Positions 1 through 6,242 of a stretch of DNA of 10,061 nt are shown piece by piece (position 1 is the stretch's first letter; each line of letters starts with the position of its first letter). Below the pieces are notes generated by a model, which saw only the letters and a program-made list of their open reading frames with translations, made no database searches and was not told the DNA's origin. A program made the position numbers and the translations under genes. Source of the stretch: an uncultured Campylobacter sp. (GTDB lineage: Bacteria > Campylobacterota > Campylobacteria > Campylobacterales > Campylobacteraceae). The stretch spans positions 1-10,061 of the forward strand of contig NZ_CALIJF010000257.1 in NCBI RefSeq assembly GCF_938018035.1. Direction: 5' to 3'.

Positions 1-523
1 GATTTTATGCTTGCGAGCCGTGGAAATTTTGCGCCGCTATGTCGTTTTAAGCGCGATTCCGCCCTACCGCCGCCCAGTGCGAGCGCGACGAGCGCGAAAT
101 CTTACAACCCTCATGAGCTATCGGTAAAATTTCAAGTAAGAGTAAAATTTCGCCGCTATAAAGTTAAAATCGTCCTTAGGCTCGGGAGAAATTCTAAAAT
201 GGCGGACGGGGGTAAAATTTTATCGCTAGGCCGTATGTCGGGCTCGAATTTTGGCAAAATGTCGATAAATTTTGGCTCGCAAAAGAGCCTACCACTTCGC
301 AATTCTAACTACGCAAAATCACGCTCATATTGGCGTCGTAGCGCCCGCACCACAAAAATTTACAAATCGCAAAATTTGCAAAAATCGTGCGGCAAAATTC
401 TTACTTCAGCAATCCGTTAAAGAAGCAGGGCGGCGCGTCGGGAGTATGCGAGGAGTAAAATTCTTACCCAAATGATCCGCCCGCGCTAAAATGAAATTTA
501 AAATTTAGCGAGCAAAATTTCGC
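1..523. other. Gene-poor left flank, no supported gene
   Basis: I see no recognisable gene here. On the plus strand, frame 1 stays open from the window edge to a stop at 418-420, with a possible ATG at 7. The product would be a very basic, Ser/Arg/Lys-rich chain with no domain, signal peptide or membrane segment, and no Shine-Dalgarno sequence is visible, so I do not call it a CDS. It could be the tail of a low-complexity gene beginning outside the window, or decayed sequence. The stretch is dense in AAATTT, AAATTC and GAATTT words: I count 14 RAATTY sites. It also carries an 11-bp direct repeat, AAAATTCTTAC, at 394-404 and 457-467. Nothing resembling a tRNA, rRNA, CRISPR or insertion-sequence end is visible. 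Confidence 0.5.
484..510 (-). terminator. Weak candidate hairpin downstream of the helicase gene
   Basis: CGCTAAA at 484-490 and TTTAGCG at 504-510 form a 7-bp perfect inverted repeat with a 13-base A/T-rich loop, 14 bp beyond the helicase stop codon. Read on the minus strand, the hairpin is followed by a GC-rich stretch rather than a T run, so it does not look like a standard intrinsic terminator. It may only help protect the 3' end, or be chance. Confidence 0.2.
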
Positions 524-2551
524 TTATTTCACCAGCCCCGCTTCCCTTAAAAAGCAGCTCGGCTCGTAATTAATCTTTCTGATCTTATCAAATTTCGCGT
601 AGCTTAGCACCAGCTCGTCGCGCGCTCTGGTAACCGCCACGTAAAATAGCCGCCGCTCCTCCTCCAGGCTGCCGCCCATCGCCATTAGCTTGAGGTTCGG
701 GAAGCGGTTTTGCGCCAGATCGATGAGATAGACGCTGCAAAACTCAAGCCCCTTGCTTGCGTGCACGCTGAGCAGATTTACCCCCTCGCCCTCGCTCATC
801 TCCTTTGCGCCCAGAGTTATGAAATTATAAAAGCTCTGCGGATCCGCGTATTTGCCGGCGATCTGCTCTAAAATTCCGCATTTATCGTAGATGCGAGCGG
901 TCTCGTCCTTTTTGCGCTCATCATCTATCTTGCCGTTTTTCAGCGTCGCGCGTTTCGTCGCGATGAAATCCGCCACAAGCGCGAAAAGGCGCGAGTTTTT
1001 AATCTGCGAGATGAGCGTGACGGATCTCGCAGCGGAGCCGCTTTTTTTAAAAATTTTATAAATTTCGTGCAAAAATACGGCGCCGCCCTCGGTAATTTTA
1101 TTGTGTTTTAGAACCGGATGCGAGCGAAAAAACTCATCAAATTCCAAAGCTTCAAAGCGCGATACCGAGCCGATTATATCGACATCGTCAAAAAGCCCGA
1201 GCTGATAGTTTTTCCTCTTTTTTTCAAAAATTTTAACGCTCTCGTCGGGACGCAAAAGACCTGCGTGAATGCTTCCGTGCCCAAGCGAGATTAGCGCGTC
1301 GAAAAGCTCCTTGCTTAGCGCGCTGCCGACGCCTCTTGCGTATTCGCACGTGCTCATAAAGGCCATCATATCTTTTGGGTTTATTATCATCGCGAAGATG
1401 TCCGTGAAGGCCTTGATCTCGCGGCTTTCAAAAAAGCTCACGCCGCCTTTTCGCTTCGCGCCGATACCGAGCTCCTTAAGCGCGACTTCTACGCCGTCGG
1501 CGCTGGAGTTGTTGCGAAAGATGACGGCGATCTTTTCGCGCGGAGTGCCGCTTTGCGCGATCTGTGCGGCTACGTGGGCGTATTGCGCCGCCGTATCGTC
1601 GTAAACATGCAGCTTAGGCGCGCTAAATTTTCCCTCGCGTCCCACGATCAGCTTCTTTTCGTAAAGGCGCGGATTATTCGCGATGACGCGATTTGCAAGC
1701 GCCAAAATCGCCGAGCTTGAGCGGTAGTTGATATTCAGCGCGTAAATTTTAGCGTCCGCAAAGCGCTTGCCGAAGCTGCCGATGATGTCGATGTTTGCGC
1801 CGTTGAAGGCATAGATGCTCTGATCGAAATCGCCGACGCAAAAAAGGCTTTTCGTCGCGAAAGCATCGATGAGGCTTCCTTGCAGCGAGTTCGTGTCCTG
1901 ATACTCGTCCACTAAAATTTCATCAAACCGCAGCGGAGCGCCCTTTCGCAGCTCATGGCGCATTTTTAGCAAAACGTCGTTGAAATCAGCGTAGTTAAAT
2001 TTCGCCTTTTCCTCCTCAAACTCGCGCAAAATATCTGCGTAAATTTCGGCAAATTCCGCCTGATCCTCGTAGTTTTTGCTAAACCACGTCGCAAAATCCG
2101 CGCTCATCTCCTTGTTTTGATACAGCGAGTACACGTCGTATAGATACGCCCCGCCGTAGGGGCGCGCGTCGCTTACGTGATAAAATTTTCGCCTTTCTAC
2201 GAGGCTTTTTAGCAGGGTTTTTAGCTCGGCGGGCTGCTTTAAAATCACACCCTTGCCAAGCTCGCGAAGTAGGGCGTAGGATACGGCGTGGAAGGTGCCC
2301 GCGACGATTGCAGAGGTGATCTTTTTATCAAAATGCCGCTGCAACCTCGCTATCATCTCGCTCGCGGCCTTGTTCGTAAAAGTAAGAAGCAAAATTTTTC
2401 TAGGGCTCGTGCCGAGATTTAGCAGATGAGCGATGCGCGCGACGATGGTGCTGGTTTTGCCCGTGCCTGCGCTTGCGATTATTAGATTATGCCCAGCAGG
2501 AGCTGTTGCTGCGGCGTATTGTTCGGTGTTTAGCTTAGCTAGAGCGTCCAA
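524..2551 (-). CDS. uvrD: UvrD/Rep/PcrA-family ATP-dependent 3'-5' DNA helicase
   Basis: Superfamily 1A DNA helicase, expected to unwind DNA in the cytoplasm during repair or replication restart. Numbered from the proposed TTG start (675 residues), the motifs run in family order: Q-motif LNTEQ (about 7-11), Walker A ASAGTGKT (26-33), motif Ia TFTNKAASEM (57-66), Ib GTFHAVSY (85-92), Walker B DEYQD (215-219), motif III VGDFDQSIYAFNGA (239-252), motif IV INYRSS (274-279), motif V VNLLSVHASKGLEF (591-604) and motif VI YVAVTRARDEL (637-647). Catalytic residues look intact. The protein ends about 28 residues after motif VI, so it lacks the C-terminal Tudor-like tail of E. coli UvrD and Bacillus PcrA. 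The frame can be extended to an ATG at 2578, but that ATG lies inside a -10 box, whereas TTG at 2551 has AAAGGA 6 nt upstream and gives a family-like N-terminus. UvrD, Rep and PcrA cannot be told apart by eye, so the symbol is provisional. Confidence 0.93.
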   Translation of the reverse strand: MDALAKLNTEQYAAATAPAGHNLIIASAGTGKTSTIVARIAHLLNLGTSPRKILLLTFTNKAASEMIARLQRHFDKKITSAIVAGTFHAVSYALLRELGKGVILKQPAELKTLLKSLVERRKFYHVSDARPYGGAYLYDVYSLYQNKEMSADFATWFSKNYEDQAEFAEIYADILREFEEEKAKFNYADFNDVLLKMRHELRKGAPLRFDEILVDEYQDTNSLQGSLIDAFATKSLFCVGDFDQSIYAFNGANIDIIGSFGKRFADAKIYALNINYRSSSAILALANRVIANNPRLYEKKLIVGREGKFSAPKLHVYDDTAAQYAHVAAQIAQSGTPREKIAVIFRNNSSADGVEVALKELGIGAKRKGGVSFFESREIKAFTDIFAMIINPKDMMAFMSTCEYARGVGSALSKELFDALISLGHGSIHAGLLRPDESVKIFEKKRKNYQLGLFDDVDIIGSVSRFEALEFDEFFRSHPVLKHNKITEGGAVFLHEIYKIFKKSGSAARSVTLISQIKNSRLFALVADFIATKRATLKNGKIDDERKKDETARIYDKCGILEQIAGKYADPQSFYNFITLGAKEMSEGEGVNLLSVHASKGLEFCSVYLIDLAQNRFPNLKLMAMGGSLEEERRLFYVAVTRARDELVLSYAKFDKIRKINYEPSCFLREAGLVK

Positions 2552-2555
2552 GATT

Positions 2556-2570
2556 ATTCCTTTGCAAAAA
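2556..2570 (-). promoter_or_regulatory. Leader and Shine-Dalgarno deciding the helicase start
   Basis: On the minus strand this reads TTTTTGCAAAGGAAT. The AAGGA core ends 6 nt before a TTG codon (2551-2549), which I take as the true helicase start. The same 15 bases occur exactly before the alpha-2-macroglobulin gene at 6243-6257, where the AAGGA core is 5 nt before ATG. This parallel is the strongest argument for the TTG start. Confidence 0.7.
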
Positions 2571-2576
2571 GGCGCC

Positions 2577-2582
2577 ATTATA
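2577..2582 (-). promoter_or_regulatory. -10 box of the helicase promoter
   Basis: On the minus strand this is a perfect TATAAT preceded by GC, matching the G-N-TATAAT form of Campylobacter sigma-70 promoters, which usually lack a -35 box. Transcription would begin near 2570. The upstream-most ATG of the helicase frame (2578-2576) overlaps the box and could not be on this transcript. Confidence 0.65.
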
Positions 2583-2607
2583 GCCTAAAATCATTAAAAT
2601 TCTTTGA

Positions 2608-2613
2608 TATAAT
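2608..2613 (+). promoter_or_regulatory. -10 box of the pbpC promoter
   Basis: Perfect TATAAT in the context TTTGATATAATT, with G-A before the hexamer, as expected for Campylobacter sigma-70. A-rich tracts at 2587-2590 and 2596-2599 lie upstream at about helical spacing. Only 6 nt separate the box from the pbpC ATG at 2620, which would put the transcription start at or next to the initiation codon. Confidence 0.65.
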
Positions 2614-2619
2614 TGCGCG

Positions 2620-5600
2620 ATGAAATTTCTAAAATTTACGTTAAAAATCGCGCTATTTTGCGCATTTGCATTCGCTCTGTTTTTGATCCTAGACGCGCTT
2701 TATCCGCTAAATTTGGATATGCTAAACAAGCAGAAGAGTAGAATTTTATATGACCGAAACGGCGAAATTTTAAATATGCAGATCAGCGACGATCAAATTT
2801 GGCGCTTTTACGCGAGCGCAGACGAGATACCGCCGCGGCTGAAACAAAGCGCGATCTACTTCGAGGATCGATATTTTTACTACCATTTCGGCGTCAATCC
2901 TGCCTCGATCCTGCGCGCGGCTACGTATAATTTTACGCAAAATTTTACTAAAAAAAGCGGGAGCAACGTCGAGCGCGTCGGAGCCTCGACGATCACGATG
3001 CAGGTCGCGCGTATGATGCGCCCCAAACAGCGCAGCTACAAGAACAAAATCATCGAAATTTTCAACGCCTTTCAGCTGGAGTGGCACTTCAGCAAGGATG
3101 AAATTTTGGGGATGTATTTTAACCTCGCCCCATATGGCGGCAACATTGAGGGGGTCAAAACCGCGGCGTATTTTTATTTCAAAAAGGACCTGCGCGAGCT
3201 TAGTAACGCTCAAATCGCGCTTCTTAGCGTGATCCCAAAAAATCCGAACAAAAACCGCCTGGATCGCAAATCAAACATCAACGCGCTTAAAAACCGCCTA
3301 ATTTCGCAGCTGCGAGACGGCGGCGTGATCTCGCAAAGCGAGTATGAACGCGCTCTTGCGGAGCCGTTTTCGCCCAGACGCTACGCAGCGCCCAATTACG
3401 CGCCGCATTACGCGCTGTTAGCGTTTAGCAATTATAAAATGCAGAATTTTACCGCCAAAGAGGACGTAAATTTCACTCAAAATTTAGAGCAGGGCGGCGC
3501 GCCCGGCGCGACGGCAGAGGAAGCAAGCTTGGCTGCGCGCAGAGCCGCGGCAGAGGCAGAGTCAAATTTTTCGGACGCGGCGAGTGCAGAATCAAGCTTT
3601 ACGGCTGCGACAAGGGGCGAGCCAAATTTATTAAATGCCGCAAACGCGCAGGCGAGAGCGGATTCGAAAGAAATGAATTCCAAAGAGGCGGATTTTAAAA
3701 CAGATGCGCCAAAGAGTTTAAATTTTAGCGAGCGAACGAGCCTAAATTTAAACGAGCGCGAAGGCGTAGAATCGCAGGAAGGCGCAAAACCGAATGAACC
3801 AAAAAGCGTAAAACCAAATGAACGAAAGAGCGCAAATTTAGATGAGCGGCGAGATTTAATTGATGTCGCACATCCGTCGCAAAACTCGCAAAGTCTAAAT
3901 TTAAACGGGCAACGAGGCGCTGCGTATTCGCCGCAGAATTTTAGCGCAGATGCAAATTCAAATAAACGACAAACCGAGTATTTGCCGCAAAATCCGAGTG
4001 CGGATATAAATTTAAACAAGCGGCAGAATGTCGTCGGTACCGCACATCCGCATCAAAACTCGCAAAATCAGCAAAATCTAAATTTAAATAGTCGGCAAGA
4101 TGCTGCGCATCCGCCGCAAAATCCGCAGGCAGATGCAAACTCTAGCGAGCGGCCGAGCGTAAATTTTGATCCGCAGGCAAATTCCATTTCAGACGCTAGT
4201 GCTCAGACGCATTTCGCTTCGTCGAACGCTAATGCTCAGACAGATTCTACTTCAGACGCCAAAATGCAGACGGATTCTGCTGCAAGCGCCGAATCGCGGG
4301 CAAATTCCGCTCCCAACGCCAAGGCGCGGGGAAATTTCGCAAATTCCGAAGCGAGCGCGCAGTCCAAAGAGCAAACTGCGCGAGCGCAGGAGCTTGCGCG
4401 TCTAAACGATGGTAAAATTTATTCGAGCTTGGATCTAAAAACCCAGATCGCGCTTGAGGGTTTTTTGAAAAGCGAGATCCTCGCCCTACGCGACAAGGGC
4501 GTTAGAAACGGCGCCGCGGTGCTTATCGACAACGAAAGTATGAGCGTGATCGCCTATGTCGGCAGCCACGATTTTAGCGCCAATGATGGGCAAAACGACG
4601 GCGTGCGCTCACAAAAAAACGTAGGCTCGACGCTCAAGCCCTTCATCTACGCTAAAGCCCTTGAGCACGGGCTCATCACCCCTTCAAAGAAGCTGATCGA
4701 CGCGCCGATAACCTTCGCGGGCTATGTGCCGCGCAACTACAACCAGGGGTTTTTGGGCGCGGTGAGTGCGACCGACGCGCTAAGTCTGAGCCTAAATATC
4801 CCCGCGGTGAAGCTAAATTTGATGCTGGGTGACGACGGGCTGTATGAGATGCTTAGCGGCGCGCATCTGGCGGAGTTTAGCAAGGATTATTACGGCGCAG
4901 GTATCGCGCTGGGCAGTATTTCGATGAGCCTAATGGATCTTGCTCGCCTTTACAGCGCGTTTGCAAATGGCGGCAAGCTGCGGAAGCTCGAAATAGCGGG
5001 CGCAGAGATCGGCGATGATGCCAAAATTTTAACCCCGCAGAGCGCCTACATCGTAACGCAGATGTTAAGAAACGCGCCGCGCTCCTATCTCGGCTCGGTG
5101 TGGCAAAATACCCTAAACGCGCCGCCGTTGATGTTTAAAACGGGTACGAGCGCCGATGCGCGCGATCTCTACACCGTCGCGCTCACGCCTAAATTTACAC
5201 TCGGCGTCTGGCTGGGAAATTTCGACGGCTCCAAGACTAGAGATCTTAGCGGCGGCGTGAGTGCGGCAAAAGTCGCGTTTAATATGTTTGCCTTCCTCGA
5301 TAAATCGGGCATGCTGGGCGAGGCGGAGTTTGCGCGTCCCGCGGGCGTGAGCTTGCGGCGGATATGCACCGACGCGTACCGCGAAAAGGAGTGCGCTCAA
5401 AGCGCCGAGGATCTTACGATCGATGGAGTTGAGCCTAACGAGGAGTGCGAAATTTACGGCACGAGCGAGCTTTTTTATCTGCTAAAACACGGTCTAGTCG
5501 ATCCGCAAAAGGTACGCGCAGGAAGGTGCGCGGTTAAATTTGCCGCCGTAAAGCCCGTACTAAACGACATCAACGCCAAAACCTACGAGACCGGCGCGGA

Positions 5601-6213
5601 CGGCTTTTTGCGGCTTAAAGTGCAGTGCACGGCGGTTTTCGGCGAGCGGGTATATATCAGGCTAAGCGGCGGTTCGCGAGAGTTTATAGCGCTAAATTCC
5701 ACTGCGTTTACGGGGGAGAATTCCACGGATTTGGATTTCGAGCATTCTAGCGTGGCGCAGCAAGATAATTTAAAGCAAAATTTTGTAGAACAGAATTCTG
5801 CGGTACAAAATTCTATGAGAGAAAATTCAGCACCACAGAATTTAAAATCACAAAATCTTACGAAGCAAAATTCTGCGGGATGGAATTTTATAGCTAAAAA
5901 TCCAGCCACACAGAATTTGGCATCGCAAAATTCTATCTTGCAAAATTCCACAGAGCAGAATTCGGAGGCTCAAAATTTCACAGCGAAAAATTTTACGGAT
6001 CAAAATTCCTCCCAGCAAAATTTTGTGGCACGAGATTTCACTACGCAAAGCCTAGCGCCTTCAAATTCTAAAGTTAAAACGGGAGAATATTTTGTGCGCA
6101 CTAACGGTGAGGCTTTTACGCTAAGTCTTGGCGCAGGGGATTTTGAGCTTGGCTGCTTGGACGAAAATGCAAATTTCGCTAAAGCAAATTTTAGAGTAAA
6201 TGAAAGAAAATAA
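2620..6213 (+). CDS. pbpC: Penicillin-binding protein 1C with two large low-complexity insertions
   Basis: Bifunctional peptidoglycan synthase, inner-membrane anchored, catalytic parts in the periplasm. One membrane helix (about 9-29) leads into a GT51 transglycosylase: EDRYFYYHFG (82-91, catalytic Glu82), GASTITMQVARMM (121-133), KIIE (143-146, likely second Glu) and SKDEILGMYFN (158-168). The transpeptidase spans about 597-900 with STLK (670-673), SLN (724-726) and KTGTS (840-844), so both activities look intact. A BiPBP_C-like domain follows (about 965-1195). The protein has 1197 residues against about 770 in E. coli. The excess lies in residues 277-592, an Asn/Ala/Ser/Gln-rich repetitive linker, and 1046-1150, a five-residue repeat array splitting the C-terminal domain. 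The ATG gives a proper signal anchor but has no Shine-Dalgarno sequence, and a -10 box ends 6 nt upstream. The alpha-2-macroglobulin gene follows after 47 bp, the conserved partner arrangement. Confidence 0.95.
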   Translation: MKFLKFTLKIALFCAFAFALFLILDALYPLNLDMLNKQKSRILYDRNGEILNMQISDDQIWRFYASADEIPPRLKQSAIYFEDRYFYYHFGVNPASILRAATYNFTQNFTKKSGSNVERVGASTITMQVARMMRPKQRSYKNKIIEIFNAFQLEWHFSKDEILGMYFNLAPYGGNIEGVKTAAYFYFKKDLRELSNAQIALLSVIPKNPNKNRLDRKSNINALKNRLISQLRDGGVISQSEYERALAEPFSPRRYAAPNYAPHYALLAFSNYKMQNFTAKEDVNFTQNLEQGGAPGATAEEASLAARRAAAEAESNFSDAASAESSFTAATRGEPNLLNAANAQARADSKEMNSKEADFKTDAPKSLNFSERTSLNLNEREGVESQEGAKPNEPKSVKPNERKSANLDERRDLIDVAHPSQNSQSLNLNGQRGAAYSPQNFSADANSNKRQTEYLPQNPSADINLNKRQNVVGTAHPHQNSQNQQNLNLNSRQDAAHPPQNPQADANSSERPSVNFDPQANSISDASAQTHFASSNANAQTDSTSDAKMQTDSAASAESRANSAPNAKARGNFANSEASAQSKEQTARAQELARLNDGKIYSSLDLKTQIALEGFLKSEILALRDKGVRNGAAVLIDNESMSVIAYVGSHDFSANDGQNDGVRSQKNVGSTLKPFIYAKALEHGLITPSKKLIDAPITFAGYVPRNYNQGFLGAVSATDALSLSLNIPAVKLNLMLGDDGLYEMLSGAHLAEFSKDYYGAGIALGSISMSLMDLARLYSAFANGGKLRKLEIAGAEIGDDAKILTPQSAYIVTQMLRNAPRSYLGSVWQNTLNAPPLMFKTGTSADARDLYTVALTPKFTLGVWLGNFDGSKTRDLSGGVSAAKVAFNMFAFLDKSGMLGEAEFARPAGVSLRRICTDAYREKECAQSAEDLTIDGVEPNEECEIYGTSELFYLLKHGLVDPQKVRAGRCAVKFAAVKPVLNDINAKTYETGADGFLRLKVQCTAVFGERVYIRLSGGSREFIALNSTAFTGENSTDLDFEHSSVAQQDNLKQNFVEQNSAVQNSMRENSAPQNLKSQNLTKQNSAGWNFIAKNPATQNLASQNSILQNSTEQNSEAQNFTAKNFTDQNSSQQNFVARDFTTQSLAPSNSKVKTGEYFVRTNGEAFTLSLGAGDFELGCLDENANFAKANFRVNERK
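3874..4167 (+). repeat. Five degenerate 18-22-residue repeats in the PbpC linker
   Basis: Five in-frame units share a Q-N pair near the start (residues 421, 439, 457, 479 and 500) and an N-x-x-x-R type end (for example NSNKR, NLNKR, NLNSR, NSSER). The Q-N pairs are spaced 18, 18, 22 and 21 residues. At DNA level AATTTAAA recurs in the Leu-Asn-Leu-Asn copies. Related N-x-x-x-R modules, such as LNFSER and LNLNER, begin upstream from about 3715. Confidence 0.7.
4159..4341 (+). repeat. 30-bp (decapeptide) tandem repeat in the PbpC linker
   Basis: Six in-frame units of 10 residues (the second has 11) cover residues 514-574. The shared pattern is roughly [DN]-A-x-x-[QR]-[TA]-[DN]-[SF]-[AT], for example SNANAQTDST, SDAKMQTDSA and ASAESRANSA. 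Copies differ at synonymous and nonsynonymous sites, so this is an old or selected array rather than a fresh slippage product. Confidence 0.75.
5755..6069 (+). repeat. 21-unit 15-bp (pentapeptide) tandem array in the PbpC C-terminus
   Basis: Twenty-one consecutive five-residue units, x-x-Q-N-[S/F/L], cover PbpC residues 1046-1150 with no phase break. The fourth position is Asn in 18 units, Asp in two and Ser in one; the fifth is mostly Ser, Phe or Leu. The DNA unit is roughly CARAATTYN followed by six variable bases, so most units carry a GAATTC, GAATTT, AAATTC or AAATTT site. The array lies between two halves of the BiPBP_C-like domain: the strand ending REFIALNS (1020-1027) and the strand starting GEYFVRTNGE (1155-1164). 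Confidence 0.9.
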
Positions 6214-6227
6214 AAGGTTAATTTGTA

Positions 6228-6233
6228 TATAAT
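6228..6233 (+). promoter_or_regulatory. -10 box upstream of the alpha-2-macroglobulin gene
   Basis: Perfect TATAAT in the context TTTGTATATAATTT, in the 47-bp gap after pbpC. The G lies one base further upstream than in the G-N-TATAAT form, so the extended match is imperfect. Transcription would begin near 6240, leaving about 20 nt of leader. No hairpin terminator is visible in the gap, so read-through from pbpC is also likely. Confidence 0.55.
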
Positions 6234-6242
6234 TTCGTAAAA

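Larger units (their letters stand above)
3448..4395 (+). other. Low-complexity interdomain insert in PbpC (residues 277-592)
   Basis: In ordinary PbpC the APHYA-type end of the transglycosylase region (here 261-265) is followed closely by the KIYSSLDLKTQ-type start of the transpeptidase (here 599-609). Here about 316 residues intervene. The segment is rich in Asn, Ala, Ser, Gln, Glu and Lys, poor in large hydrophobics, has no Cys, and stays in frame. Its subregions are an Ala/Glu-rich stretch (about 294-345), a zone of N-x-x-x-R modules (366-511) and a decapeptide repeat (514-574). It is probably disordered. Confidence 0.85.

Noticed and set aside
7..420. Open plus-strand frame in the left flank as a 137-residue gene
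   Set aside because: No Shine-Dalgarno, no recognisable domain and a strongly basic Ser/Arg/Lys composition. It is described only as part of the unassigned flank, because it might be the tail of a gene starting outside the window.
2650..2663. GCGCTATTTTGCGC shared exactly with 6285-6298, both inside the N-terminal hydrophobic segments of pbpC and yfhM
   Set aside because: Both copies encode Ala-Leu-Phe-Cys-Ala. About 5 x 10^7 position pairs over 4^14 gives roughly 0.2 chance matches in a window this size, and shared coding bias raises that, so it is not significant.
4166..4405. Alternative plus-strand frame with Arg/Leu-rich decapeptides
   Set aside because: Shadow of the 30-bp repeat inside pbpC in another frame; the pbpC frame is fixed by catalytic domains on both sides.
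5583..6048. Minus-strand frames through the C-terminal repeat giving E-F-C or I-L-L pentads
   Set aside because: A 15-bp repeat lacking stops stays open in several frames; the periodic peptides are shadows of the pbpC array, and no promoter or ribosome-binding site was seen for them.
5755..6069. The 15-bp array as a CRISPR or mobile-element repeat
   Set aside because: The units are contiguous, in frame with pbpC, and have no spacer structure, terminal inverted repeats or target-site duplication.
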